NCBI GenBank assembly: GCA_021770785.1
Contig: JAETQH010000019.1
Span: forward strand, 1-64,000
Source of the DNA: Lachnospiraceae bacterium
Lineage (GTDB): Bacteria > Bacillota > Clostridia > Lachnospirales > Lachnospiraceae
Length of the DNA: 64,000 bases
Direction: 5' to 3'
The number at the start of each line of letters is the position of its first letter. Position 1 is the first letter of the stretch. Below, one piece after another: positions 18,773-28,500 of the stretch. The translations under genes were made by a program, and so were the position numbers. Under the pieces are notes generated by a model. The model did no database searches and was not told the DNA's origin. It saw nothing but the letters and a program-made list of their open reading frames with translations.

Positions 18773-19600
18773 ATGAGCAACAGAAAATTGAATTTGGAAA
18801 ACAAAGCCCTTCCAGAACTTTCCTTCAGACTCCTGTCCATCTCTTCCTCCAAATATGAAGGTGACTGGACCAGCTTTCCCCACAGCCACCGTTTTACCGA
18901 AATCTTTTTCATCAAGAGCGGTACAGGATATATGCAGATTGAAAATGAGACCGTCCCGGTGGAGGCAAACAGCCTTGTCCTAATCGGAGCACAGGTTCTG
19001 CACACAGAATTTTCTAATTCCTCCGATCCGTTAGATTACTATGTTCTGGGGGTGGAAGGACTAAAAATCAACACAGACCGGCCCGCTGAATACAGCATTG
19101 TCAACTCCTCTGTCAATTCCCCCACCATCCGCCTCTGCTTTGAAAGCATTCTCCGGGAAATGCACAGCAAGCAGCAATGCTATGAGGAAATATGCCAGCA
19201 TTATCTGGCCATCCTCATCCTGCTGATATGTCGCAAGGATTATGTGTCCTATGAACTTGTGGATCCGCAGAACAGCAGCCGGGAGTGTCACAAAGCTAAG
19301 CGCTATATCGAGGAAAATTACCACGACAAAATCACTCTGAGCTCTCTTGCCGATAATTGTAATATTACAAAATACTATCTAAGCCACCAGTTTACAGAGC
19401 TTTATGGAAAATCTCCAATTGCATATCTGACAGAGGTACGGATTGCAGCTGCCAAAGATCTCCTGATCACTACCAGCCACAGTATTGAAGAAATCGCCAG
19501 CATCACCGGTTTTTCTTCCAGCAGCTATTTTTCCCAAACGTTTCAAAAGATGTGTCATATTTCCCCCCAGCAGTACCGTAAGGCACATGTTGTTTTGTAA
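18773..19600 (+). CDS. AraC-family regulator with cupin sensor domain
   Basis: This 275-residue protein has an N-terminal cupin-like ligand domain (HSHRFTEIFFIKSGTGYMQIENETVPVEANSLVLI) and a C-terminal AraC DNA-binding domain (LADNCNITKYYLSHQFTELYG, then ITGFSSSSYFSQTFQKM). Start ATG at 18773 follows GGGAAGGAG; a longer frame begins at 18728. It is divergent from the transporter/phosphorylase operon and is the probable local activator of GNB/LNB use. The ligand is unknown. Confidence 0.88.
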   Translation: MSNRKLNLENKALPELSFRLLSISSSKYEGDWTSFPHSHRFTEIFFIKSGTGYMQIENETVPVEANSLVLIGAQVLHTEFSNSSDPLDYYVLGVEGLKINTDRPAEYSIVNSSVNSPTIRLCFESILREMHSKQQCYEEICQHYLAILILLICRKDYVSYELVDPQNSSRECHKAKRYIEENYHDKITLSSLADNCNITKYYLSHQFTELYGKSPIAYLTEVRIAAAKDLLITTSHSIEEIASITGFSSSSYFSQTFQKMCHISPQQYRKAHVVL

Positions 19601-19618
19601 GGGAAGCTTTTTTGCAAA

Positions 19619-19662
19619 AAAAGCTGCCGCAGCATTGAAATTCATCTGCGGCAGCTTCCTTT
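19619..19662. terminator. Bidirectional terminator between araC and hemerythrin genes
   Basis: AAGCTGCCGCAG (19621-19632) and CTGCGGCAGCTT (19646-19657) form a perfect 12-bp stem. T-rich sequence follows on plus and a run of seven T on minus, so it can end both converging genes. Confidence 0.85.
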
Positions 19663-19739
19663 TATAACCCAAAACCAGAAACCATAAAAGTGCTTCGGTT
19701 TGACACCCGATATAAAATAATCTGACAGGCAATAGAGCC

Positions 19740-21095
19740 TCAGCCTACCCTGTTAAAATATTCGTCAATATTATTTTTGATTTCTGCCGGTTCAAGGCTT
19801 TTAGACAAATATCCGGCAGGCTTTAATGACAGCACCTCTTTAACACTTTCCCTGTCTACTCTGCTGGTCAGAAAAATAACTGCCGTACCCTCAAGCTCCT
19901 TCTCCGCCCGTATCATTTCCAACACCTGCTTGCCATCGCAGACAGGCATTTCATAGTCAAGCAAAATCAAATCCGGTTGGTTTAATGACAGGCTGCGAAT
20001 CGCCGCAAGACCGGAATTAGCGAAAGATAACTCGTAGGTTTCTCCTAAAAGTTCTTTCATGAGTTCGACTACGACAGACGAATCATCTACTACAAGGATT
20101 TTCTTTTTCTGACTGGACTTCTCATTTTCTTTCTTATTCTTTTTAAGAAATGATTCAATCTGCTTCATTGCAGTTTCCGGCTCAATCGTTATCCCTACCC
20201 CTTTTTCCGCAAGGTGCGATGCAACGGCGCAGTACGCAAAATATCCCTCCTTAGAATTGAATAACAGGCTGAACTGGGGTTTCTGTCTCTGATATACTTT
20301 TTTAAACTGTTCATAAACGAGCAGATTTTCCGACAGCAACGTATATTCTTCCTCCGGACGGATTTTGTTTATAATGCCCTCTACAAACTGGCGTGCGGTA
20401 AAGCGGAGTACATTGACAATGAACGCATTAACGGTATTTGTTTTTACATCCAGCATTTTTCCGAGAGTATTAAGCAACAGCTTTTCTTCGAAAGCAAGGC
20501 AGGTCTCCCACTTTTTCCCCTGCTTATTTTCATAAACCAAGCGATAATAGATTCCCTTTCCGAATTTCTCTCCCCCGTAACTCTCACTGACCATCCGGAA
20601 TTCCTTTTGGAACATTTCATACAGCAATTCACAGATGATCTGCTCCATCGTCTCATTGTCCTCTTTCGTCATCATGTTTTCCCACTGGCTCTTGGCATTT
20701 CCCACAATCGCCTGATCTTCAATCAAAGTGTGCCCGATCAGCCAGCCGGCGCAAACGCCAAGAAAGTGGCCAACAGCATCTGCAGAATATTCAGACTGTT
20801 CCAACTCGAGTTCTAGTATCGGCAGCATCTTTTCCTGAAAATCCCTATGAATACGGCAATGTGTCTCTATCCCGCTGTAGCCGATTGACTTCATGTACTC
20901 CTCTTCATCCGCAAAATGCCTGACTGCATGACTCTTAAAAAATTTAACCCCTTCCTGACAGGCCCATCGGCCCTTTTCGTCATCATCCTGAAGTTCAAAA
21001 AGTTTATTTATAATTTTAAAAAGGTTCTTATGCTCTTTGTCAATAACCTCCACACCAATATTAAAACGTTCTTCCCACAACAGTTGACTCTTCAT
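19740..21095 (-). CDS. Hemerythrin / CheX-like / receiver fusion
   Basis: This 451-residue protein has an N-terminal bacteriohemerythrin domain with all seven diiron ligands in order: His22, His60, Glu64, His79, His83, His122 and Asp127. A middle domain (about 145-300) has the CheX pattern of strands and two long helices, but no E-x-x-N phosphatase motif at the expected helix (RQFVEGIINKI). The C-terminus is a CheY-like receiver (ILVVDDSSVVVEL, LLDYEMPVCDG). Hemerythrins bind oxygen or nitric oxide, so this looks like a gas or redox sensor that talks to a phosphorelay. It lies just beyond the CheX/CheY/kinase operon with its own promoter (TACAAT at 21121). Confidence 0.85.
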   Translation of the reverse strand: MKSQLLWEERFNIGVEVIDKEHKNLFKIINKLFELQDDDEKGRWACQEGVKFFKSHAVRHFADEEEYMKSIGYSGIETHCRIHRDFQEKMLPILELELEQSEYSADAVGHFLGVCAGWLIGHTLIEDQAIVGNAKSQWENMMTKEDNETMEQIICELLYEMFQKEFRMVSESYGGEKFGKGIYYRLVYENKQGKKWETCLAFEEKLLLNTLGKMLDVKTNTVNAFIVNVLRFTARQFVEGIINKIRPEEEYTLLSENLLVYEQFKKVYQRQKPQFSLLFNSKEGYFAYCAVASHLAEKGVGITIEPETAMKQIESFLKKNKKENEKSSQKKKILVVDDSSVVVELMKELLGETYELSFANSGLAAIRSLSLNQPDLILLDYEMPVCDGKQVLEMIRAEKELEGTAVIFLTSRVDRESVKEVLSLKPAGYLSKSLEPAEIKNNIDEYFNRVG

Positions 21096-21204
21096 GTTTG
21101 CTCCTCCTTCGTTATACGTATTGTATCAAATTTCTTCCGAAAATACCAGTCTTCTTTTGATTTTCCCGAAAACATATACACTCAAGCAAAAATCTATTAT
21201 TTAA

Positions 21205-21244
21205 AAAACCATTCCTGCTTTCTTCTTTCAGCCTGAATGGTTTT
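21205..21244 (-). terminator. Terminator of the kinase-CheX-CheY operon
   Basis: AAAACCATTC and GAATGGTTTT pair across a 20-nt loop. A T-rich tract follows on minus. It separates the operon from the hemerythrin gene. Confidence 0.6.
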
Positions 21245-21253
21245 CCATATTAT

Positions 21254-21616
21254 CTAAGAAAGAGCCTGTTCAAATACCCTGAGCAGTTGTTCCTGATGAA
21301 AGGGTTTATCCACAAAGCCTTTTGCCCCGATGGCTTTAGCCTTCTCAAAGGTATCGTCATATGCCAGAGACGAAATCATAACAATCCTTGCATCCGGATG
21401 CTCTTTCAGAATAAGTTCGGACGCATCCAACCCGTCCATCCCCTGCATGATGATGTCCATCGTCACCAAATCAGGTTTTACTTCATCATACTGTGCGATC
21501 GCCTCCTCTCCGCTTCGACAGTACGCCGCAATTTCATAATCCGTACCCTCCAGAATATCTCCCAATTGAACCCGGACCAGCCGGGAATCATCTACCACCA
21601 TAATTCGTTTGCTCAT
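21254..21616 (-). CDS. CheY-like single-domain response regulator
   Basis: This 120-residue receiver has no output domain: acidic pocket VVDDSR, phosphoacceptor Asp in TMDIIMQGMDG, switch Ser in MISS and Lys in VDKPF. It matches the standalone CheY class closely. It is last in the operon after CheX and is a natural substrate for that phosphatase. No flagellar genes are visible in the window. Confidence 0.9.
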   Translation of the reverse strand: MSKRIMVVDDSRLVRVQLGDILEGTDYEIAAYCRSGEEAIAQYDEVKPDLVTMDIIMQGMDGLDASELILKEHPDARIVMISSLAYDDTFEKAKAIGAKGFVDKPFHQEQLLRVFEQALS

Positions 21617-21634
21617 TTTATATGCTCCTTCCTG

Positions 21635-22123
21635 TCAGCTTTCCTTCAAAGCAACTCCGCCCTCATCGGAACAGGGCACATGATGAATCAACTGTGCACC
21701 TTCACAGTACTCATCGGAATAGGTAAGCACGAATTGTATCTCCTGTCCCTCCGGCTCATAGCGTCCGCGATAGAACACAGGTGGACCAAAATGAGCCGGA
21801 ATCTGTGTGGCACGGAACATAGCTCCGGTTATCCTGCCACAGAGTACATTAAAATATTCTTTGCTGAATTCCTCCAGATCTTCGGGGCTAACCGATTCCT
21901 CATGAAAGGAATTACAGGCCATACGGTACAGCAGTCCGGTATCGGCACAGAGGGTAAGACTGGTGCGAAAGCCTCTGTCAAAAGTGATTTGAACCGTACA
22001 AAGATCCTCCCCCGGAGACTGCTTTCCCTGGTGCAACCGCACACCCGCAGTACACTCCGTCACATCCTGCACCGCCTGATCCAATATCTGTTCAAGTTCC
22101 TCCTTCGACATCGTACTATTCAT
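21635..22123 (-). CDS. CheX-type receiver phosphatase
   Basis: This 162-residue protein has the CheC/CheX/FliY phosphatase signature: E-x-x-N in SKEYFNVLCGRI, followed about 22 residues later by the conserved proline in AHFGPP. CheX removes phosphate from CheY-type receivers. It lies between two receiver genes and downstream of a hybrid kinase, so it probably sets the decay rate of this relay. The start at 22123 gives MNSTMSKEEL; the ATG four codons in is an alternative. Confidence 0.8.
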   Translation of the reverse strand: MNSTMSKEELEQILDQAVQDVTECTAGVRLHQGKQSPGEDLCTVQITFDRGFRTSLTLCADTGLLYRMACNSFHEESVSPEDLEEFSKEYFNVLCGRITGAMFRATQIPAHFGPPVFYRGRYEPEGQEIQFVLTYSDEYCEGAQLIHHVPCSDEGGVALKES

Positions 22124-22147
22124 CTCATAAATCCCCCTTCTTTCCTA

Positions 22148-22555
22148 TTATTTCTCCTGTTTCTTTCCAAGTTCAAACGCACGTGCAATCCTTTTAAGCA
22201 GTTCCTCGGAGGCAAAGGGCTTCAATATATAGTCGCAGATTCCCAACTTGGCGCTCTCCATAACAATATCCTTATCCTCCACACCGGTAAGCATGATCAC
22301 TGGTATATCCTGCAGTTCTTTCATATTACGTATCGCCTGCAGTGTCTCGATACCGTTCATGGGCACCATCTGAATATCAAGCAAAATCAGATCCGCCTTC
22401 CTCTCTTTCAGACATTTCAAAGCTCTTACGCCCGAATTGACAGTAATCACTTCATAATCATTCCGCAGTGCATCCGAAATCCGTGTTAATACAATTGCCG
22501 TATCATCCACCGCTAAAATGCATTTTTTTGAATTATTGTCCTGTACCTCACTCAT
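22148..22555 (-). CDS. CheY-like receiver overlapping the hybrid kinase
   Basis: This 135-residue single receiver has CILAVDDTAIV, phosphoacceptor Asp in LLDIQMVPMNG (the usual MP is changed to MV, with P one residue later), Thr in MLTG and Lys in ILKPF. Its ATG overlaps the kinase stop by four bases, so the two are translationally coupled. It probably receives phosphate through the kinase's HPt domain. Confidence 0.88.
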   Translation of the reverse strand: MSEVQDNNSKKCILAVDDTAIVLTRISDALRNDYEVITVNSGVRALKCLKERKADLILLDIQMVPMNGIETLQAIRNMKELQDIPVIMLTGVEDKDIVMESAKLGICDYILKPFASEELLKRIARAFELGKKQEK

Positions 22556-25404
22556 TTATGTTCTTCCTCCTTATCCAAAATACTCAGAAGCTCACTCAAC
22601 AGTTCTTCTGCATTATCATCCTCGTACAATTTCAACTGCTCCTGTATCTGCAAAAGACGCTCCGACACGTCCTCCGGCAATTCATGAGTCAGCATCTCCT
22701 CCACTCTCTCTTCACACTCCTGAGACCAAAAATGCTTCAATTCCTCCAAAGCTGCTGCTGTCTGTTGTCTCAGTTCCTGTGCCGACAAACAGGGGAGCTT
22801 TTCTTTTTTGTCATTCTTCCGCCTCCGTTGCTCCAGGAACTGTCCGATATTTGCTAAAAGAGTCTCATATTCCGCCATCAGCAATGGAAATTTCTGTCCA
22901 ATCAATTCTCTGTCTCCCTGTGCCGCGGCATTCTCCTGTTCACGTGCCATAGCTGAAACACCCAACGCTCCGATATTGGCTGACGCGCTCTTTAATCCGT
23001 GTACCTCTATTTGATAGCGTAAAATATCCGTTTCCACAAGCTCATATAAAAGGGGAATCTTGCGCTTACCATCCATACAATAAATTTCCAGCAGTTCAAT
23101 AAAACCATCTTCATCTCCGGAATAATATTGCATCGCTGCGTCCATATTTATCCCATCGATTTGAAATTTCGCCGGATTCAACGGCTTGCATTCCTCTTCT
23201 CTGATTTCAGACTGTCTGTACTTTTCCGGCACCCAGCGCAACAAAACATCGTTCAGTTCTTTCCTGTCGAGGGGCTTTGCAATAAAGTCCTGAAAACCAT
23301 GCTCCAAAAAATGTTCCCGCATTCCTTCCATGGCATTAGCAGTCAATGCGATTATAACAGGAGCCGCCCCGTTTTCACCGCAATCCCTGCGTATAATCTC
23401 CGCTGCTTCAATGCCGTCCATACCGGGCATCATATGATCCATAAAGATGATATCATACCATGCCGTACGCACCAGTTCAATAGCCTCCGATCCGCTTTCT
23501 GCCTCGGTCAGATCAAAGCCATAATTTTTCAAAAAGCCTCTGGCCACCTTACGGTTAATCACATTATCATCGACAATCAGCACTTTCACCCCTGGCGCGG
23601 TAAACATATCCGAAATTTTCTGTTCCGTACGCGGAAGCTCCGGCATCTCTGAAACCGACCGTCTGTCTACGATTTTCTGAGGAATCGTGATTGTGAACAT
23701 AGTTCCTTTTCCATATTCACTTTCCACCTTGATGGTCCCCCCCATCAGTTCCACCAGCTGTTTCACGATAGCAAGTCCCAGTCCGGTACCATCCACGCTC
23801 CGGTTCCGCTTAGAATCTACCTGCCGGAAATCCTCAAATATCTTTTCAAGGTCTTCCTCCCGAATGCCACAGCCTGTATCCTCCACACAGAAAGTAAGCA
23901 GTTCTTCATCTGTGTCCTTTCCGGGCTTTCCGGTAATATAAGTGCGTACATATCCCTTCTTCGTGAACTTTATCGCATTGCTGAGGATATTGATCAGAAT
24001 CTGCTTAATTCTGCCGTCATCGCCTCTGTAGCGGCAGGGTATCGTTTCATCACACTCATATTTGAGGATCAACCCCCGTTGGGAAGCCGCCATATCCATC
24101 ATTCCGATAACCTCATCCGCCATGGACTTTATGTAGTAGTTCACATTCACAAGTTCCATTTTTCCCGCTTCTACTTTGGACAGATCCAAAATATCATTGA
24201 TGATGGTCAGCAAATTCTTTGCCGCAGATTTCACATCATTGGCATAGGCATAAATCTCTGTATCACCGCACTCCTCCATAATGATATCATTCAAACCGAT
24301 GATGGCATTCATAGGAGTCCGTATTTCATGGGACATATTTGCAAGAAACTCACTCTTTGCAATGCTAGCCTTCTCCGCCTGCCTCCGCACCCGCTTAATC
24401 TCATTGATATACGCCTTTATGTCGGTCATATCCAGAATCAAAATAACACTGCCCTGTATTTTGCCGTTTTCATCTATAATATGCTTGCTGTGGCTTTCAT
24501 AGTGCTGACCATTGAGCGAAAAGCTGTGGGGAATGTCCTCATTAAGCATTTCTTCGCGAAAGTCCTCCACTACGCGGATGTTTTCTCCCAGTCTATGCGC
24601 AGGCAGATGGGCGAAAATATTCGCCGCAGCTCTGTTATAGCTGACTAGCCGGTCATGATCATCCAAGGCAATCACGCCATCGCCCATACTTTCCAGAACC
24701 TTTTCTGCCGCCAGATGGCGGAAATCATAATTACGACGACTCCAGACCACGATGACCACCATCGACATGGAAACAGTCAGTGTCACCGGTGTAAAATCAA
24801 ATACTTTCACGAATTTGAATACATAAGCAATCAGCACAATAAGAGGCAGTGTACTGATTGCCAGAATTGTCCAATACTGACGATTGACCTGCTGATCCGA
24901 GCGTTCACGGATAGCTCTGATCAATGTGTATATGCATAGCATATAGGGAGTAGCAATTTGACATATCAAAAAAAACACATACAAAGGGCCATAGCTGAGG
25001 CTGATATGATAGAAACCATCCGCATTCGCCACCCACCGGACTTCCCTGTAAAACAGTCCGTTCCAGTTAAAAAACACAACAGGCAGAGATAAGAAGCTGA
25101 TCACACCGAGAATCCTTAAAAGCACTTTCGGGGGAGTAATATAACAATAAATATAGAGAAACCAGCAGTAACACAGGGGCGTAAAAGCAGAACCCACTTT
25201 CTCTACCGTCACTGCCGCCATTGCCACCTCTACGGTAGGAGCAGTCAGCTCCAATAAATATCCCACATTCTGAACCAGTGAGCCACACATAATAATGATA
25301 AGAAGCTTCTGCTCCATGGCTCCCTCTCCATTAAGCAGGAGGAATAAAGCTATCATCGTCAGACATATACCAAAACACTCTAATAATATGACAAAATCTA
25401 CCAT
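22552..25404 (-). CDS. 7TM hybrid histidine kinase with receiver and HPt
   Basis: This 950-residue kinase starts with a seven-helix membrane sensor (about 1-230, like the histidine-kinase N-terminal 7TM family) and a PAS domain (about 240-330). HisKA follows with phosphoacceptor SHEIRTPMN, then HATPase (DTGCGI, GTGLGLAIVKQL) and a receiver (VLIVDDNVINR, FMDHMMPGMDG). The C-terminal HPt carries His in VHGLKSASANIGA. All steps of a phosphorelay are in one chain. It heads an operon with receiver, CheX and receiver genes. The ligand is unknown. Confidence 0.92.
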   Translation of the reverse strand: MVDFVILLECFGICLTMIALFLLLNGEGAMEQKLLIIIMCGSLVQNVGYLLELTAPTVEVAMAAVTVEKVGSAFTPLCYCWFLYIYCYITPPKVLLRILGVISFLSLPVVFFNWNGLFYREVRWVANADGFYHISLSYGPLYVFFLICQIATPYMLCIYTLIRAIRERSDQQVNRQYWTILAISTLPLIVLIAYVFKFVKVFDFTPVTLTVSMSMVVIVVWSRRNYDFRHLAAEKVLESMGDGVIALDDHDRLVSYNRAAANIFAHLPAHRLGENIRVVEDFREEMLNEDIPHSFSLNGQHYESHSKHIIDENGKIQGSVILILDMTDIKAYINEIKRVRRQAEKASIAKSEFLANMSHEIRTPMNAIIGLNDIIMEECGDTEIYAYANDVKSAAKNLLTIINDILDLSKVEAGKMELVNVNYYIKSMADEVIGMMDMAASQRGLILKYECDETIPCRYRGDDGRIKQILINILSNAIKFTKKGYVRTYITGKPGKDTDEELLTFCVEDTGCGIREEDLEKIFEDFRQVDSKRNRSVDGTGLGLAIVKQLVELMGGTIKVESEYGKGTMFTITIPQKIVDRRSVSEMPELPRTEQKISDMFTAPGVKVLIVDDNVINRKVARGFLKNYGFDLTEAESGSEAIELVRTAWYDIIFMDHMMPGMDGIEAAEIIRRDCGENGAAPVIIALTANAMEGMREHFLEHGFQDFIAKPLDRKELNDVLLRWVPEKYRQSEIREEECKPLNPAKFQIDGINMDAAMQYYSGDEDGFIELLEIYCMDGKRKIPLLYELVETDILRYQIEVHGLKSASANIGALGVSAMAREQENAAAQGDRELIGQKFPLLMAEYETLLANIGQFLEQRRRKNDKKEKLPCLSAQELRQQTAAALEELKHFWSQECEERVEEMLTHELPEDVSERLLQIQEQLKLYEDDNAEELLSELLSILDKEEEHK

Positions 25405-25529
25405 AATACCTTTCCATCCGTTTACAACTTAATTTGCCTTCAAGGTGACTGTCCGTTTTTTCATAGACATTTTGCCGGATGTCTTGACCTCATAAGGATA
25501 TAGACAATGATACTCTATATTTTATACTA

Positions 25530-25558
25530 AAAATATTATAATTTAAAGACTATGTCAA
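25530..25558 (-). promoter_or_regulatory. Promoter of the 7TM kinase operon
   Basis: Minus-strand TTGACA lies at 25553-25558, immediately after the SNF2 stop. A-T rich -10 candidates (TATAAT at short spacing, TATTTT at 17 bases) are downstream. The -35 is perfect; the choice of -10 is uncertain. Confidence 0.5.
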
Positions 25559-25571
25559 GAATCATTTTTGC

Positions 25572-28500
25572 CTAACTGCTGATATCCAGCAGATCCATAA
25601 TCTCCTCTTTGCTTAAAGCCCCAAGCTGTCCCATCTCACCGCCGATGACCTGATCGGCAAGATTTTTCTTTGTCTCCTGGAGTTGCCGGATCTTCTCCTC
25701 GATTGTATTTTTAGCAATCAGCTTGTAAACCGTTACCCGCTTCTCCTGTCCAATGCGGTGTGCACGGTCTGTGGCCTGGTTCTGCGCGGCCAGATTCCAC
25801 CATGGATCATAGTGAATAACCACATCCGCCCCGGTCAGATTCAGTCCAACACCACCTGCCTTTAAAGAAATCAGAAATACAGGGGTATCCCCTTCGTTGA
25901 AATCCCTGACCAGTTGCAGACGCTTTTCCTTAGAGGTGCTCCCCATGATCGTGTAATAGGGGATTCCGGCTTCATCCAGCCTCCTTTGCAGAATTTCCAG
26001 CATGGAGGTAAACTGTGAAAACACCAGCATCCTGTGTCCGCCGTCAATAGCGCTTTCAATCAACTCCATACATGCCTCCAGCTTGGCCGCCTCTCCCCGG
26101 TAGTTTTCAAAGCACAGCGCAGGGTCGCAGCAGATCTGACGCAATCTGGTCAGTTCCCCTAATATCTGCAGTTTATTCTTGCCGAATTCCGCGTCATCCT
26201 GACATGCAATGGTTTCCTTCATATGTACTACCTGACCGTCGTAAAGTTTCTGCTGTGCACTGCCAAACTGCACATAACGGCATTCCTCTAACTTCTCCGG
26301 CAGATCCTTCAGCACGTCCTCCTTTACCCGCCGCAGGATAAACGGACCCACCATTTTCTGCAGACGTTTCATGGCAGCCGCATCTTCATATTTTACAACA
26401 GGCGTCTCGATCTCACGCTTAAATACATCGTATCCATACAAAAAACCGGGCATCAGATAATCAAAAATGCTCCACAATTCACTTAAGCGGTTCTCGATGG
26501 GCGTACCGGTCAGTGCATACCGTATGTCACTGTGGATCACCTTGACCGCCTTTGCCGCCGCCGTTGTATGGTTTTTAATATACTGGGCTTCATCTATGAT
26601 TTCATAGGAAAATGTTTTATCCTCATAATACAAAATATCCCTTTTCAGCAGATCATAGGATGTGATCAGCACATCCGACTCCCGGTATGCCGCAATTGCT
26701 TCCTGCCGCAGCTCCTGGGTTCCCGCCACGATGGAAACACGAAGCTCCGGCGCAAATCTCCGGAATTCTTCTCCCCAGTTGAAAATCAGAGATGCCGGTG
26801 CCACCACAAGGGCAGTTCCTTCTCTTCCCTCCTGCTTTGCAGCCAGAAGCACAGAGATCACCTGGAGTGTTTTGCCCAGTCCCATGTCATCCGCAAGGAT
26901 TCCTCCAAATTTCCACACCTCTAAGGTGCGCAGCCATTTGTAGCCATCCTTCTGGTATTTGCGCATGATCCTTGACAGGTTCTCCGGTTCCTCAAAATCC
27001 GCATCCTTCACCGTCTTAAAGCCCTTGATCACTTCCTTGAAATGCCGGTCTCTGTTGCTGTAAATGTCCTCATGCTCCTCTAACAGCTTGTCCAGATACA
27101 GCGTGCGGTACATCGGCAGATGCATCTTTCCCTGCACGAATTCCTTCGGTTTTAAATGCGCCGCCTCCATCAGCTCCGAGAGCATCTCCAGAGAAGACTC
27201 TTCCAGATCCACAAATGACCCGTCTTTCAGACGGTAATATTTTTTCTTTGCCCGGTATCCGTTTAAAATATCCAGCAGTTCATCCTGCGGTACACCCTCT
27301 GTCAAAATATCCAGTTCCAGAAGGCCGGATTCCACCGATACACCCACCGATACCTTCAGATGCCTGCCCGTGCGATGTTTCCGGAAGCGTTCTGTCACAT
27401 GTACCTCTCCTAGTTCCATCAATTTTTCGACACCATGGGTGACAGCTTCGTAGACGCGTTCCTCATCCTCGCCGCAATACAGCCTCTCCAGCTGTCTGTC
27501 CTCTTCGGGGAACCACTGCAGCGTCTGGAACAGAACTTCCTCCTCCAGATCCGCATCCCGGAAGCTTTCAATCTCCCCTCTCTGGCTTCCTTGCAGGATA
27601 TCCAGCACATTACATTCCTGTTCCCCATAGCAGGCATACACTTCGCAGACCGCATTGCCGTCTTCCATATCCAGATAGAATACAAAACGCGCCTCCGGCA
27701 TCAGAAATGAGCGGAATTTATCCGGCTCTGTCTCTGTGATTTCCGCAATATCCGCAAGCTCCGGCAAAACCCGGTAATAAAATTCGGACATGCTGTTGCG
27801 TCCCACACGCAGGGAAAATGTACCGTTCTTCGCAAGCTCCGTCAGCGGTTCCATCTTCTCAAGAAACTCCCTGTCCGTCTGAAACAGATTATTCTCTCCG
27901 ATATAATAGCTGTCAACGGTTCCAAAATACATCCTTGGCAGTTTTCCCTCCACCCGGATTCCATGAAACCGGCTGCCTCCTTCCAGCTTTTCCTCCGAAA
28001 TATGTATCGTGACCTTCGGTCTGGATATGGCACAGGATAACACACGCTTTTTCTTCACCGCTTCGTCCCTGTCCTCATAATCCACTGTTTTATCCCCAAG
28101 CAAACGGTAAAATTCATCCAGCCTCCAGTTGGTCAGATTCACTTCGCCACCTATCGAATCATGAATTTTGCCATAATAATACCGATCCTCTTCGAGTCTC
28201 TGCCGGATCTCCTCCTCGTCCTGCACAAGCCTGTCAATATACCGGAGCCACTTCCGTCCTTCCTCCGTAAAATTTTCCGGGCTGTGATTGATCTCCGTGC
28301 TGTTGCCATAGGTGCTCGTCTCAGAATTTTTGACATTTTGACAAAATTCATCCAGTTTTTTGACTACGAACAGCTTGTTCTCTCCTACCCGGAAAGAAAC
28401 AAGAAGCTTATTGTCTTTTTTGATCAGTCTTGGGAGCAATGTCAGACTTTCCTTCTTCGACATGGTATCTGCCATGACCTGTCTGGCTCTTTTTCGCCGG

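Noticed and set aside
21287..22489. A 400-codon open frame on plus
   Set aside because: It is antisense to the CheY-CheX-CheY genes, which have clear family motifs; its own translation is His/Leu-rich with no recognisable domain.
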